This document shows positions 1-8,300 of a stretch of DNA of 46,776 nt, piece after piece. Source of the stretch: Fibrobacter sp. (GTDB lineage: Bacteria; Fibrobacterota; Fibrobacteria; Fibrobacterales; Fibrobacteraceae). Every line of letters starts with the position of its first letter. The first letter of the stretch is position 1. A program made the position numbers and the translations under genes. A model generated the notes under the pieces. It had not been told where the DNA came from, ran no database searches, and saw nothing but the letters and a program-made list of their open reading frames with translations. Where the stretch lies: NCBI RefSeq assembly GCF_017551775.1, contig NZ_JAFZKX010000028.1, positions 1 through 46,776 of the forward strand. Reading direction: 5' to 3'.

Positions 1-11
1 CGCCTCAAGAT

Positions 12-207
12 TAGTCGTGGGACTCGCCTCCTAGTTGTGGGACTCGCTTCGCGAGTCCACAACTCGTCGCCTCGGTCATGGAAAAATGCAAGCATTTTTC
101 CGCGACACTCGGCTCCTAGGGGACTGCTTCGCAGTCCCTCATCTATCGGCTCGCCTATACAAAAGCACTAGTGCTTTTGTGCAGGTCTCGCCTCATTATT
201 AGTCGTT
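12..207. repeat. Mosaic of short palindromes
   Basis: The spacer left of the aldolase gene is built from four near-perfect hairpins. One is 33-64 (GACTCGC, loop TTC, GCGAGTC, extended by AGTTGTG/CACAACT). The others are 80-101 (GGAAAAATGC/GCATTTTTCC), 120-138 (GGGACTGC/GCAGTCCC) and 159-180 (a perfect 22-bp palindrome around CACTAGTG). They are separated by variants of CTCGCCTC. The 16-base word TAGTYGTGGGACTCGC is repeated at 12-27 and 32-47. A CGCCTCAnnATTAGTCGT word occurs at 1-18 and again at about 188-205, where it runs into the aldolase stop codon. It resembles an intergenic palindrome family. It may include the aldolase terminator, but no clear T-run follows. Confidence 0.75.
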
Positions 208-1140
208 CATCATATGATTATAGAACTTGCGGTAGTTGTCCTTGTCTTCGGTCTTGCGGACGGCGATGGCATCCTGCGGGTGGCGGTTGAGCATACCCGT
301 GATCATCTGCGGGATGATGTAGCCCCACTCGTACTTGCTCTGCAGCGGGAGGAAGAGTTCCTGGATGGCGTCGAGCACCGGACGCAGGTCGTACTTCGGG
401 TTCTTGAGGAAGCTGAGCAAGAGTTCGGTGGTGCAGTTGCCTGCGCCGCGGCCCATGCCGGACACCGAGCCGTCGAGGTAGTCGACGTGGTTGATGATGG
501 CCTGGATGGTGTTGCTGAAGGCGAGCTGCTGGTTGTTGTGACCGTGGAAGCCGAACTTCTTGTTCTTCACGATGCTCTTGTAGCGGGCGAGTTCCTTGTC
601 GATGTCTTCCTGGTAGAAGGCGCCGAAGCTGTCGACGAGGTAGAGCACGTCGGCCTTGCATTCTTCGTTCACCTGGTGGAGCGCTTCGTCGAGTTCCGGA
701 CCGCGGTCACGGCTCACGGCCATGATGTTGAGGGTGGTCTCGTAGCCCATGTCGTGGAAGGCGTTCACCATGCTGATGCCCTTGTCGATGTTCTTGACGT
801 AGCTGGCCACGCGGAACATCTGGTACGGGCTTTCGGCGGCGGGCTTCACGGCGTCCATGTTCACGCGGCCCACGTCGGCCATCACGGCCATCTTCATGTT
901 CGATTCGATGCCGTCCTTCACTTTCCACAGAAGGTCGTCGTCGCAGAACTTCCACGGGCCGTATTCCTTCGGGTCGAAAAGTTCGGGGGAGTTCTTGTAA
1001 CCCATTTCCATGTAGTCGATGCCGGCTGCGGTGAGGAGTGTATAGAGTCGACGGACGAATTCCAGGGAGAAGTCGTGCTTGTTGACGAGGCCGCCGTCGC
1101 GGATGGTGCAGTCGAGGACTTTGATTGTTTCGTAGTACAT
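199..1140 (-). CDS. DRE-TIM aldolase (HMGL-like / 4-hydroxy-2-oxovalerate aldolase-like)
   Basis: This 313-residue protein is a TIM-barrel metal-dependent aldolase or acyl-transferase of the HMGL-like family (HMG-CoA lyase, isopropylmalate synthase, hydroxy-oxovalerate aldolase). The family signature LDCTIRDGG is at residues 9-17. It supplies the metal-binding Asp10 and the catalytic Arg14. The second metal motif is FHGHNN, with His199 and His201. The length matches single-domain aldolases and lacks the LeuA regulatory domain. Similar proteins are usually annotated 'aldolase catalytic domain-containing protein', and the true substrate is unknown. The gene stands alone, facing away from the M6 protease, with a strong promoter about 36 nt upstream of the ATG. 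The AAGAAAAG run before the ATG is at best a weak ribosome site. Confidence 0.85.
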   Translation of the reverse strand: MYYETIKVLDCTIRDGGLVNKHDFSLEFVRRLYTLLTAAGIDYMEMGYKNSPELFDPKEYGPWKFCDDDLLWKVKDGIESNMKMAVMADVGRVNMDAVKPAAESPYQMFRVASYVKNIDKGISMVNAFHDMGYETTLNIMAVSRDRGPELDEALHQVNEECKADVLYLVDSFGAFYQEDIDKELARYKSIVKNKKFGFHGHNNQQLAFSNTIQAIINHVDYLDGSVSGMGRGAGNCTTELLLSFLKNPKYDLRPVLDAIQELFLPLQSKYEWGYIIPQMITGMLNRHPQDAIAVRKTEDKDNYRKFYNHMMND

Positions 1141-1175
1141 GGTCTTTTCTTTGGTTGATTGTTAATTGCTCCGCA

Positions 1176-1204
1176 AACATAGGTTTTAGGATGCGCATGG
1201 TCAA
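1176..1204 (-). promoter_or_regulatory. Promoter of the aldolase gene
   Basis: On the minus strand TTGACC (1199-1204) is followed after exactly 17 nt by TATGTT (1176-1181), which extends to TATGTTTG. This is a near-consensus housekeeping promoter, and its -10 also fits the TAnnTTTG pattern known from Bacteroidota. The predicted start leaves a leader of about 29 nt. Confidence 0.7.
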
Positions 1205-1240
1205 GTAGATGAATATACGGAAATTGAAAAAGTTGTGTAA

Positions 1241-1261
1241 TCTACGCAAAATGAGCGTAGA
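1241..1261. promoter_or_regulatory. Operator-like inverted repeat, copy 1
   Basis: TCTACGC, 7 nt, GCGTAGA is a perfect 7-bp inverted repeat in the divergent region. It lies about 37 bp upstream of the aldolase -35 box. A related copy with the same left half and the same spacing lies at 1390. Confidence 0.5.
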
Positions 1262-1389
1262 AATGGGCGAAAATACTGAAAATGGCGAGAATTTTGTGGC
1301 CGATTGCGTCGTTTTGAGGTGCTGGCGGATGCGCCCCTCGAGCGCCCTTTAGGCCTCTTACCTTGCTCTAACCAAGTGCGATTTTATAT

Positions 1390-1410
1390 TCTACGCTTAA
1401 AATGCGTTAA
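1390..1410. promoter_or_regulatory. Operator-like inverted repeat, copy 2
   Basis: TCTACGC, 7 nt, GCGTTAA has the same left half-site and 7-nt spacer as the site at 1241. The right half keeps only GCGT. It lies 169 bp upstream of the M6 protease start. Confidence 0.4.
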
Positions 1411-1578
1411 ATATGAACGTGCGACTATGTACGACGCTGTTCTGCCCCGTTTTTTTTCGTGGTGGATGTTCCCGATTCGGGTGATGTTGGTCTGTTTGGA
1501 AACTAAAGTTTTCCTGACGTGCAAAAAAATTAGAACGCTGTCGTGCCTTTTAGCTTATTTTATGATAGAGGTGTGCGA

Positions 1579-3666
1579 ATGTGGTTTTACAAGTTTTGTC
1601 CTCTGATTGCGATTGCCGTCGCTTCGCTTTTTGGGGTGAGTTTTGCCGGCCCGGCGAGTCCGTTCCCGATGATGGTGAAAAACCCGGACGGCTCGGTCGT
1701 GGTGATTCGCAATGTCGGTAACGAGAAACTCCATTATACGGTAACGGAAGACAACGAGCTCGTCGTGCGCGACAGTCTCGGTTTTTGGAACTATGCGGAT
1801 ACGGCGGGCAAGCCTACCGGGATGCGCGTCCACAGGCGCGGTGAACGCGAAAAGGGCGAAAATGAATTTCTGAAAAAGCACAATTCCAAGGAAATCATCG
1901 ACAGGTTCCTGAAATCCCGCAAACTGCAGCTGCAAAAGAGGGATTCCGTTTCGGTGATGCCGCTGCGCAAGGCGGCTCCGCTTCGTGCCAGGGCCAACAC
2001 GCTGGAAGAAGTCCTTTCGCGTGCGACCCGTCCGCAATTTGACGAGAGCATAACGATGGGTGAATCCAACGTGCTGGTGATTCTCGTGGAGTTTAGCGAT
2101 ATCAAGTTTCTGTCGTCGACTCCGCAGCAGGATTTTTTGCGCTACATGAACGAGGACGGCTATTCCGAAAACGGGATGCGCTGGAGCGTGCGCGAATATT
2201 TTGTCAAGAATTCCATGGGCGTGTTCAAGCCGACGATTGACGTGGCTGCGCCCGTGACGCTTTCTAAAACGCGCTCGTATTACGGTACGCAAGAGACTCC
2301 CGACGCGGCCTTCACCGAGGCCATCAACTTGATCAAGCAGCGGGGCGATATCGACTTCAGCAAGTACGACAACGACCACGACAAGACCGTGGATTACGTG
2401 TACATGATTTATGCGGGCGTGGGCTCCGCGGATTCGGACGTGCAGGATGCCATATGGCCGCAGGCGGGCGACGTTTGGCCAACGATAAATCTGGGCAGCA
2501 GGTCGAATCCGCTGTATATTTCGTCGTATGCGTGTTCCGGCGAGCTTAACGGCATGATGTACACGTACGGCCAGATTTACCATCCCAGGACTCCTTCGCG
2601 CACCCTGGCGGGAATCGGCGTGCTTGTTCATGAATACAGCCACGTGCTCGGCCTGCCGGATTTTTACGATATCACGGACGCGCAGAATTATTCAACGCCC
2701 GTAGTCTGGAGCCTGATGGACCTGGGTGAATACAATACTTATCCCAGTTCGTCGGGCGGTTCGTACAACCCGTTCAACCCGTTCGCTACGGTTGACACGG
2801 TGCAGTATATGTGCGGGAGCGCGCCTCCGCGCCTGAACGGGTTCGAGAGGTTTTCGCTGGGGTGGCTGACCCCGCGGATTCTCCCGAAGGTGAATGGCGA
2901 GGTGACTCTGCGTGGAATTGACCAGAACGATGCGATTCTGATTCCGTCGACGAACAAGAAGGATTACTTTATACTCGACTACCGCGCAAAATACGATTCA
3001 ATTGCGCCCATGCCGAGCAGCGGGCTTTTGATTTGGCGCATCAACTACAGCAGGACGGCGTGGGGCGGAAACGAGGTCAATATCGGCAAGAATCTTCACA
3101 TGTACCTCTACCGCGCGGATAACGACTTTACGATGGATAACCAGCGGTACGCCGCGCAGGACGACCCGAACTTGAAAGGGGACCCGTTCCCGGGCCGCAA
3201 GGGCGTCACGGAGTTCGACGGATTCGTCACCTATCAGGGAGAGGATCTCGGATTGCGCATTTACGATATTGTCGAGGGGGATTCCTCGGTGACGTTCAAG
3301 GTGGAATGGGACAATCCCGATCCGGTCTCGAGTTCGTCGGAAGTGGCGAGCAGCAGTTCTGAGATGTCGTCGAGCAGCGTCGTCATGGCGGGAAACTCCA
3401 GTTCGGAGGGTCCGGTGGCCTTGCAGGGCATGCCTGTGCCGGCGGGCGCGTTGCGCGTGGAGGCCGGCGTTGTCCATGCGGAAGTTCCGGCTGCGGGCCT
3501 GAAGGTGTTGCGCGTGTTCGACGTGCAGGGGCACCTGAAGCGCAGCGAGTTCTTTGCCGGCAACGCGGTGGCGGTGAACCTGAATTCGCTGCCGCCCGGA
3601 AGGTACGTTGTGCGGCTCGATGTGGACGGGGTCTTCCTGAAAAAGGGCCTGGTCGAATTGAAATAG
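1579..3666 (+). CDS. Secreted M6-family metalloprotease with sorting-type C-terminus
   Basis: This is a 695-residue exported zinc protease. The start is set at the ATG preceded by AGAGGTG. It gives a signal peptide with hydrophobic core LIAIAVASLFGVSFA, probably cleaved after SFA. The zinc motif HEYSHVLGLPDFYD (residues 351-364) matches the extended HExxHxxGxxD of M6 (immune inhibitor A-like) peptidases. A serine-rich linker at about 584-615 leads to a C-terminal beta domain (about 620-695) ending in a GRYVVRLDVDG-like motif. That domain resembles the C-terminal module of the GH26, GH5 and terminal GH5 proteins here and type A sorting domains of type IX secretion. Its likely role is extracellular or cell-surface proteolysis. 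Confidence 0.9.
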   Translation: MWFYKFCPLIAIAVASLFGVSFAGPASPFPMMVKNPDGSVVVIRNVGNEKLHYTVTEDNELVVRDSLGFWNYADTAGKPTGMRVHRRGEREKGENEFLKKHNSKEIIDRFLKSRKLQLQKRDSVSVMPLRKAAPLRARANTLEEVLSRATRPQFDESITMGESNVLVILVEFSDIKFLSSTPQQDFLRYMNEDGYSENGMRWSVREYFVKNSMGVFKPTIDVAAPVTLSKTRSYYGTQETPDAAFTEAINLIKQRGDIDFSKYDNDHDKTVDYVYMIYAGVGSADSDVQDAIWPQAGDVWPTINLGSRSNPLYISSYACSGELNGMMYTYGQIYHPRTPSRTLAGIGVLVHEYSHVLGLPDFYDITDAQNYSTPVVWSLMDLGEYNTYPSSSGGSYNPFNPFATVDTVQYMCGSAPPRLNGFERFSLGWLTPRILPKVNGEVTLRGIDQNDAILIPSTNKKDYFILDYRAKYDSIAPMPSSGLLIWRINYSRTAWGGNEVNIGKNLHMYLYRADNDFTMDNQRYAAQDDPNLKGDPFPGRKGVTEFDGFVTYQGEDLGLRIYDIVEGDSSVTFKVEWDNPDPVSSSSEVASSSSEMSSSSVVMAGNSSSEGPVALQGMPVPAGALRVEAGVVHAEVPAAGLKVLRVFDVQGHLKRSEFFAGNAVAVNLNSLPPGRYVVRLDVDGVFLKKGLVELK

Positions 3667-3687
3667 GAAAATTCGCGAAAAAAACGG

Positions 3688-3720
3688 AAAATCCATGTAA
3701 ATTTTTTTACATGGATTTTT
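3688..3720 (+). terminator. Rho-independent terminator of the M6 protease gene
   Basis: AATCCATGTAAA pairs with TTTACATGGATT around a short T loop, and a T-run follows. It lies 22 nt after the stop codon. Confidence 0.85.
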
Positions 3721-3802
3721 TGTCAATGTTACTTTGGGTGTAGCGATGGATATCCTCCTTGCAGGAATATAGATTCAACGTACACACCAAGGTAGGTATG
3801 GT

Positions 3803-5260
3803 ATGAGGATGTTTTCTATCGCGAGTGTGTCGCTGGGACTCTTGTTGTCTACGGCGGCATATGCTTTTACTGTCTCCGGAACGGTCAAGGACGAAACCGG
3901 CAAGCCTGTCGAAAAGGCTGCCGTTTCGCTCATTGCCAAGGGGCTGCGTACGCAGACCGATGCTTCCGGCGCATTCACCATCCATCAGGATGAATCTGGT
4001 CCGTATGCCCTGCAGCAGCGCGCAGCTTCGGTGGGCTTTCTCTCCGTGAACGGCGGGGTGCTCTCGTTCTCGCAGGGTTCGGGCTCTCCAGTCCATGTGC
4101 AGATTTTCGACATGGTCGGCAACCGCTTGCTCGACGAGACCCTCTACGGTTCGGGAACAATCGACATGAAGGCTTCCGTGAAGGCTCGCGGTGTCTACAT
4201 GGCGCATGTCCGTGTCGGTTCCGCGTACCAGAGCTTCCGTTTCACGGCCGACGGCAGTTTCAATGCGGCTTTCGGCGGCAAGACGTCTGCGAAGGCGCTC
4301 CTCAAGGTGGGCGATTCCGATGACCTGCGCGTCGTCGCCGACGGCTTCGATACGCTCAACGTGAAGCTCAACAATCTCGATACGACTCTCGCGCTCACGC
4401 TCAAGAAGACCGCTCCGCCGCAGCCGCAGTACGCCTACGGTTGGGGCCTCAAGAACGATCCGGTTCCTTCGAGCGGTTGCGGCAAGGATGCCCCCAATCT
4501 CAACTACCAGTACCGCGGCGACAAGCCCCATTTCGAATTCAAGTGGAGCAAGGGTACGCGCACCGTGCGCATCGACGTTCCCAAGAGCTACGACAAGAAC
4601 AAACCTTACAAGCTCATCTTTGGCATGCAGTGCATGGGCGGCTGGGCCGGCGGCGTGCAGGACGAAGGCTACTATGGCCTGAAGCCGCTCGACAAGAACG
4701 AGACCGCCATCTTCGTGGCGCCCGAAGGCAACGGAAACCAGGCCCCGTGGGCTCAGGATGACTACCAGTTGTTCGACGAGCTTCTCGCAATGCTCGAAAG
4801 CAGCTTCTGTATCGATTCCAGCCGCGTGTTCTCTACGGGCTTCAGCTACGGCTCCATGTTCAGCAACGGACTTTCGTGGAACCACCAGGAAGTGCTCCGC
4901 GCCGTGGCCGTGTACGAGACTGCCGAACGCAACATCTGGTTGCCGAAGCGAGAGGACAAGGGCATCGGCTGGATGGGCGTGCTCGGGCTCGATGACGGTC
5001 TTTGCACTCCCGAGATGGGACGCGCCGCACGCGATATCATCTTGACGCTCAATTCCGAAGGCGGCAAGGCGAAGAACGAAAGGGCCGAAGAGGCCCAGCG
5101 CAATGCGGCCCACAAGTGCTATGACTATACGACCGTTGAGGAACGCTTCCCCGTCCGCTGGTGCACGCAGAGCGGTGGCCACATCTGGGACCACAAGGAT
5201 CCGGGCCAGAACAAGTCCTGGGTACCCGAGACCACGTGGGATTTCTTCAGCAAGTTCTAG
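3803..5260 (+). CDS. Secreted CE1-type esterase (feruloyl/acetylxylan esterase or PHB depolymerase family)
   Basis: This 485-residue protein has a signal peptide (1-21, cut near AYA-FTV). A carboxypeptidase-regulatory-like beta domain starts at 22. A sorting-domain-like stretch follows at about 79-148 (FDMVGNRLL... RGVYMAHVRVG), then a linker. The alpha/beta-hydrolase domain runs from about 226 to the end. The nucleophile is Ser348 in GFSYGS. The probable acid is Asp397 or Asp398 in LGLDDG, and the His is His460 in SGGHIWDH. The fold and spacing match family CE1-type esterases that remove feruloyl or acetyl groups from xylan. The exact ester is not predictable. AAGGTAGG precedes the ATG, and a terminator follows. 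Unusually, the sorting-like module is internal. Confidence 0.85.
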   Translation: MRMFSIASVSLGLLLSTAAYAFTVSGTVKDETGKPVEKAAVSLIAKGLRTQTDASGAFTIHQDESGPYALQQRAASVGFLSVNGGVLSFSQGSGSPVHVQIFDMVGNRLLDETLYGSGTIDMKASVKARGVYMAHVRVGSAYQSFRFTADGSFNAAFGGKTSAKALLKVGDSDDLRVVADGFDTLNVKLNNLDTTLALTLKKTAPPQPQYAYGWGLKNDPVPSSGCGKDAPNLNYQYRGDKPHFEFKWSKGTRTVRIDVPKSYDKNKPYKLIFGMQCMGGWAGGVQDEGYYGLKPLDKNETAIFVAPEGNGNQAPWAQDDYQLFDELLAMLESSFCIDSSRVFSTGFSYGSMFSNGLSWNHQEVLRAVAVYETAERNIWLPKREDKGIGWMGVLGLDDGLCTPEMGRAARDIILTLNSEGGKAKNERAEEAQRNAAHKCYDYTTVEERFPVRWCTQSGGHIWDHKDPGQNKSWVPETTWDFFSKF

Positions 5261-5281
5261 CAGGAATTCATCCACACTCCA

Positions 5282-5313
5282 AAAACTCCCCGGATTGCTC
5301 CGGGGAGTTTTAT
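5282..5313 (+). terminator. Rho-independent terminator of the esterase gene
   Basis: AAAACTCCCCGG and CCGGGGAGTTTT form a perfect 12-bp stem around a 6-nt loop. It also lies just beyond the 3' end of the convergent gene ending at 5339, so it may work in both directions. Confidence 0.9.
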
Positions 5314-5338
5314 GTTTGGCTACTGTTTTTTTGAACTA

Positions 5339-8300
5339 TTATAACCGAATGAGAGGCTTGACTACGCTCGTCATATTGAACACGATGTTGCCTTTGCTGT
5401 CCTTGATGATGATGTCGATGCTCTTGATACCCTTATTCTTTAGCTGCAGAGGGAAAACCTCGTAGCCTTGGCTGTTGGGGCCTACCTTGAGTGTGGCTAG
5501 CTTCGATTCCGACCCAAAGTTTCCGATCATATTCTTTATGCTTTTGACCCACACGGTATAGGTTTCGGTGGAATTTTCTGCATTCAACCAGGAAACCTTC
5601 ACTTCAAGGGGATCGGTACAGCGGGCATTGGTCAAGTTGTAGTCCTTGAATTCGCTAATGCTTCTATTCACCCTGGTTATATTCACGCCATCGCTTACGC
5701 GGAAGATGTCGGCGCGGATATTCATCCCGGCAATATTGATTTTGAAGTATTCGCACTCGACATTTCCGGAGGTATTGGTGGCAAGTTCGATATCGGTTAT
5801 GGGCGCGTATTTGTTGTCGGTCGAAAGGCTGTAATTGAATGTATTGGTTACCCCGTTGCCCGTGTAAGTGAGCGTTATTTCGGTGCGCTTGTCGCTTCGA
5901 TTTACCAGGTTCCCGTAGATGCTGGCGGGTTTGGGCATGCTGACGTTGGCCGTGAAGGTGTACCAAACGCCCGCCTTGATTCCGGTCAGCTTTGACAGGG
6001 GTATCTTGAATATCGTACCGTCTTTCGGATCTTTTTCGAACTTGATTTTTGCTTCCCATATTTGGTCGGGAGCGTTTTCTCCGAAGACCGTGACTCCTTG
6101 GGCGTGTTTGAAAGTACGGCCCGAGAAGAGTTTGGGTTCGCTATCGAATGGCTTTTCCGTGTAATACGAGGGGAGCAGTTCTAGTGACTTTATGACCGGC
6201 ATTTGGTTCTTGGCTGTGATAATCCAGTAACCATTTTTGTCTTTTATACACAACTTGGGGTTGGTGAACGAAATGACCTTGTTCCCGATGGTAAGACGCA
6301 GCTCTAGTTTTGATTTGGGGAGAGTCTGCTTCTTTGTGGAATCGAGGGTCAATCGCCATATCCTTTCCTTTGTCGTTTCGATTCCGGTCAGTACGTACGG
6401 GGCGTTCTCGTTGACGATGGGTGTCGGTAACGTCTTGACAATGGGATTCTTGACGATGGCGTTGAGCTCGTCAAGGATTGCCTGGGTGTCCTCGTAGCAT
6501 TTTGTGAAGTAATCCTTTTTGGTCAGATTCTGCTTTTGGAACCCTGCCGCGACGGTATCGTCAAAATGGAAATAGGCGATCATCTTGTCCGGCTGGCAAA
6601 GCCAGGTATGGAAAAGGATGTCTTTGTAGTAGGTGCTCTGATCGTAGTTGTTTTTGGCGCCGTGATAATCCCGATAGTATTTGCACGAGTAGAAGGGCAT
6701 GAATCCGTTCTGGGCGTCGTTCTTGACGGCACGCATGTGGTTTATTTCGTATCTGAAAAGCGCAAACGCGGAATAGTCATTGACGTAACAACGGTAATCG
6801 TCAAGATTGAATTTGCAGTGGCCTTCGCTTGGATACCCACCGTATATGGAAGTGTTGGAGCTCATCTTCTGGGGGAGGGTGATGCTTCCGCCTAGGCAGG
6901 GTTCGTAGAACAAGCCGTACATTCCATAATGGGAATATCCCTTTGTCGTGTAATGGGCGTACGTGCTGTACTTCGCGTTCGGGAAAAGCTTGCATAAGTC
7001 GTTCATGATGTACTTTTGCTGCAGGTTCGCAGTGAATTCCATCATGACGCAATCCCAGATATTGATTTCGCGGCGTGTTGCGAAATCCTTGAAATTCCAG
7101 TATCCGAAACTTGGCTTTTGGGACGGAGTCTTATCCCACTTGGCCTTGTTGACCTCAGAAAGGAAGATTTCACCGGAGGCTTGGTAGGAGCGATAGGAAT
7201 GGAACCCTCTGGATTCCAGCTTGGGTAGGATTTCCTTTTGGAAGCGTTCGGTATCGCTGATGGCGTTCCACATTTTTGTGAAATCGAGTTTGCCGTTAGT
7301 CTGGTACAGGCTTATGTTGAAACAATCCGAATCGTCGGTCTTGCCGCTATAGCAGTGTTCGATGCGACCATGCGTTTTTGTGAACCATGCGGTGTTGTAT
7401 ATTCTTTCCAGGTCGGAGTAGGCGTAGTCGATGTCGATGCCGAAGCTATGGATTTTCTTGAATATGTCGTGCAGCACATCTTGCGCGGCGTGGCATCCGG
7501 AAGAGGGACGCAGGTCGGTGGGGTCGTCGGGGTCGCCGATGTTCAGCCATTCCGAGAAGTATTTTTTTGCGCGCTTGACGCGCTCCCTGCAGGTGATAAG
7601 GTATTCGGCAAGGTCATTCCCGTTTTTCTTCAGTGCTTCGAGGAATTCGGGGTCGATTTCTCGTCCGGGTATCACCTTGGGGTGATTGTAATGGATGGGA
7701 GAATCGAAGAAGAGGTAGCCTTCGCCGCTGAATGTATCTTGTGCGGTATCTTGCGCGTGTCCGGAATAGACCATGGAGAAGATGTAGTCGCGTGTTAACC
7801 GCAGGTCTCTTTTGCTAAGAAGCTCTTTCTGGTCGCCATAGACGGTACGATCTTCGTTAAAGTTGTCGATGGTCTTGTGGATGAAGGTGCCTTCCTGCGC
7901 ATCCAAGATGGCTCCGCCCATGAGCTGCCACAGGAATCCGTCAATGGATATGCTCCTTTTGCCCTTGGGTTGGGCGAGGAGTCGCCTTGCAAATTGTTTT
8001 GCTGCGTAGGTGGCTGTGGTTGTGGAAAATGCTGCTGGACTGTTGTAGGCTTCTTCGAAACTACAGTTGTCGAAAAGGCTGCGGTAATTGTTGTGCTTTT
8101 TGGGGTGCGAGGTGTCTTTTTCGATGAGCTCGTCTGTGACAAGTACGTTCGATTTCCAGACAAAGGAATTGAATTGGTTGGTATCCTTGGGGTAAACCGG
8201 AACCTTGATGTCGCAGGTGAATAGTGTAATCTTGTATTTCTTCAGCAGTTTCTGGAAAACGGCGTGAATCACTGTATTGGATATGGTCTTCTTTGGCGCT

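Larger units (their letters stand above)
1141..1578. other. 438-bp divergent intergenic region
   Basis: No convincing gene lies here. A 100-codon reading frame at 1304-1606 has no ribosome site or recognisable domain and runs into the protease gene in another frame. The region carries the aldolase promoter, two matching operator-like sites (1241-1261 and 1390-1410) and AT-rich DNA before the protease start. Confidence 0.6.

Noticed and set aside
1304-1606. Possible 100-residue protein before the M6 protease
   Set aside because: It has no ribosome site and no domain, overlaps the protease start in another frame, and its sequence is random-looking.
3707-5275. 522-codon open frame on the minus strand
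   Set aside because: It is antisense to the esterase, whose signal peptide and catalytic triad are clear.
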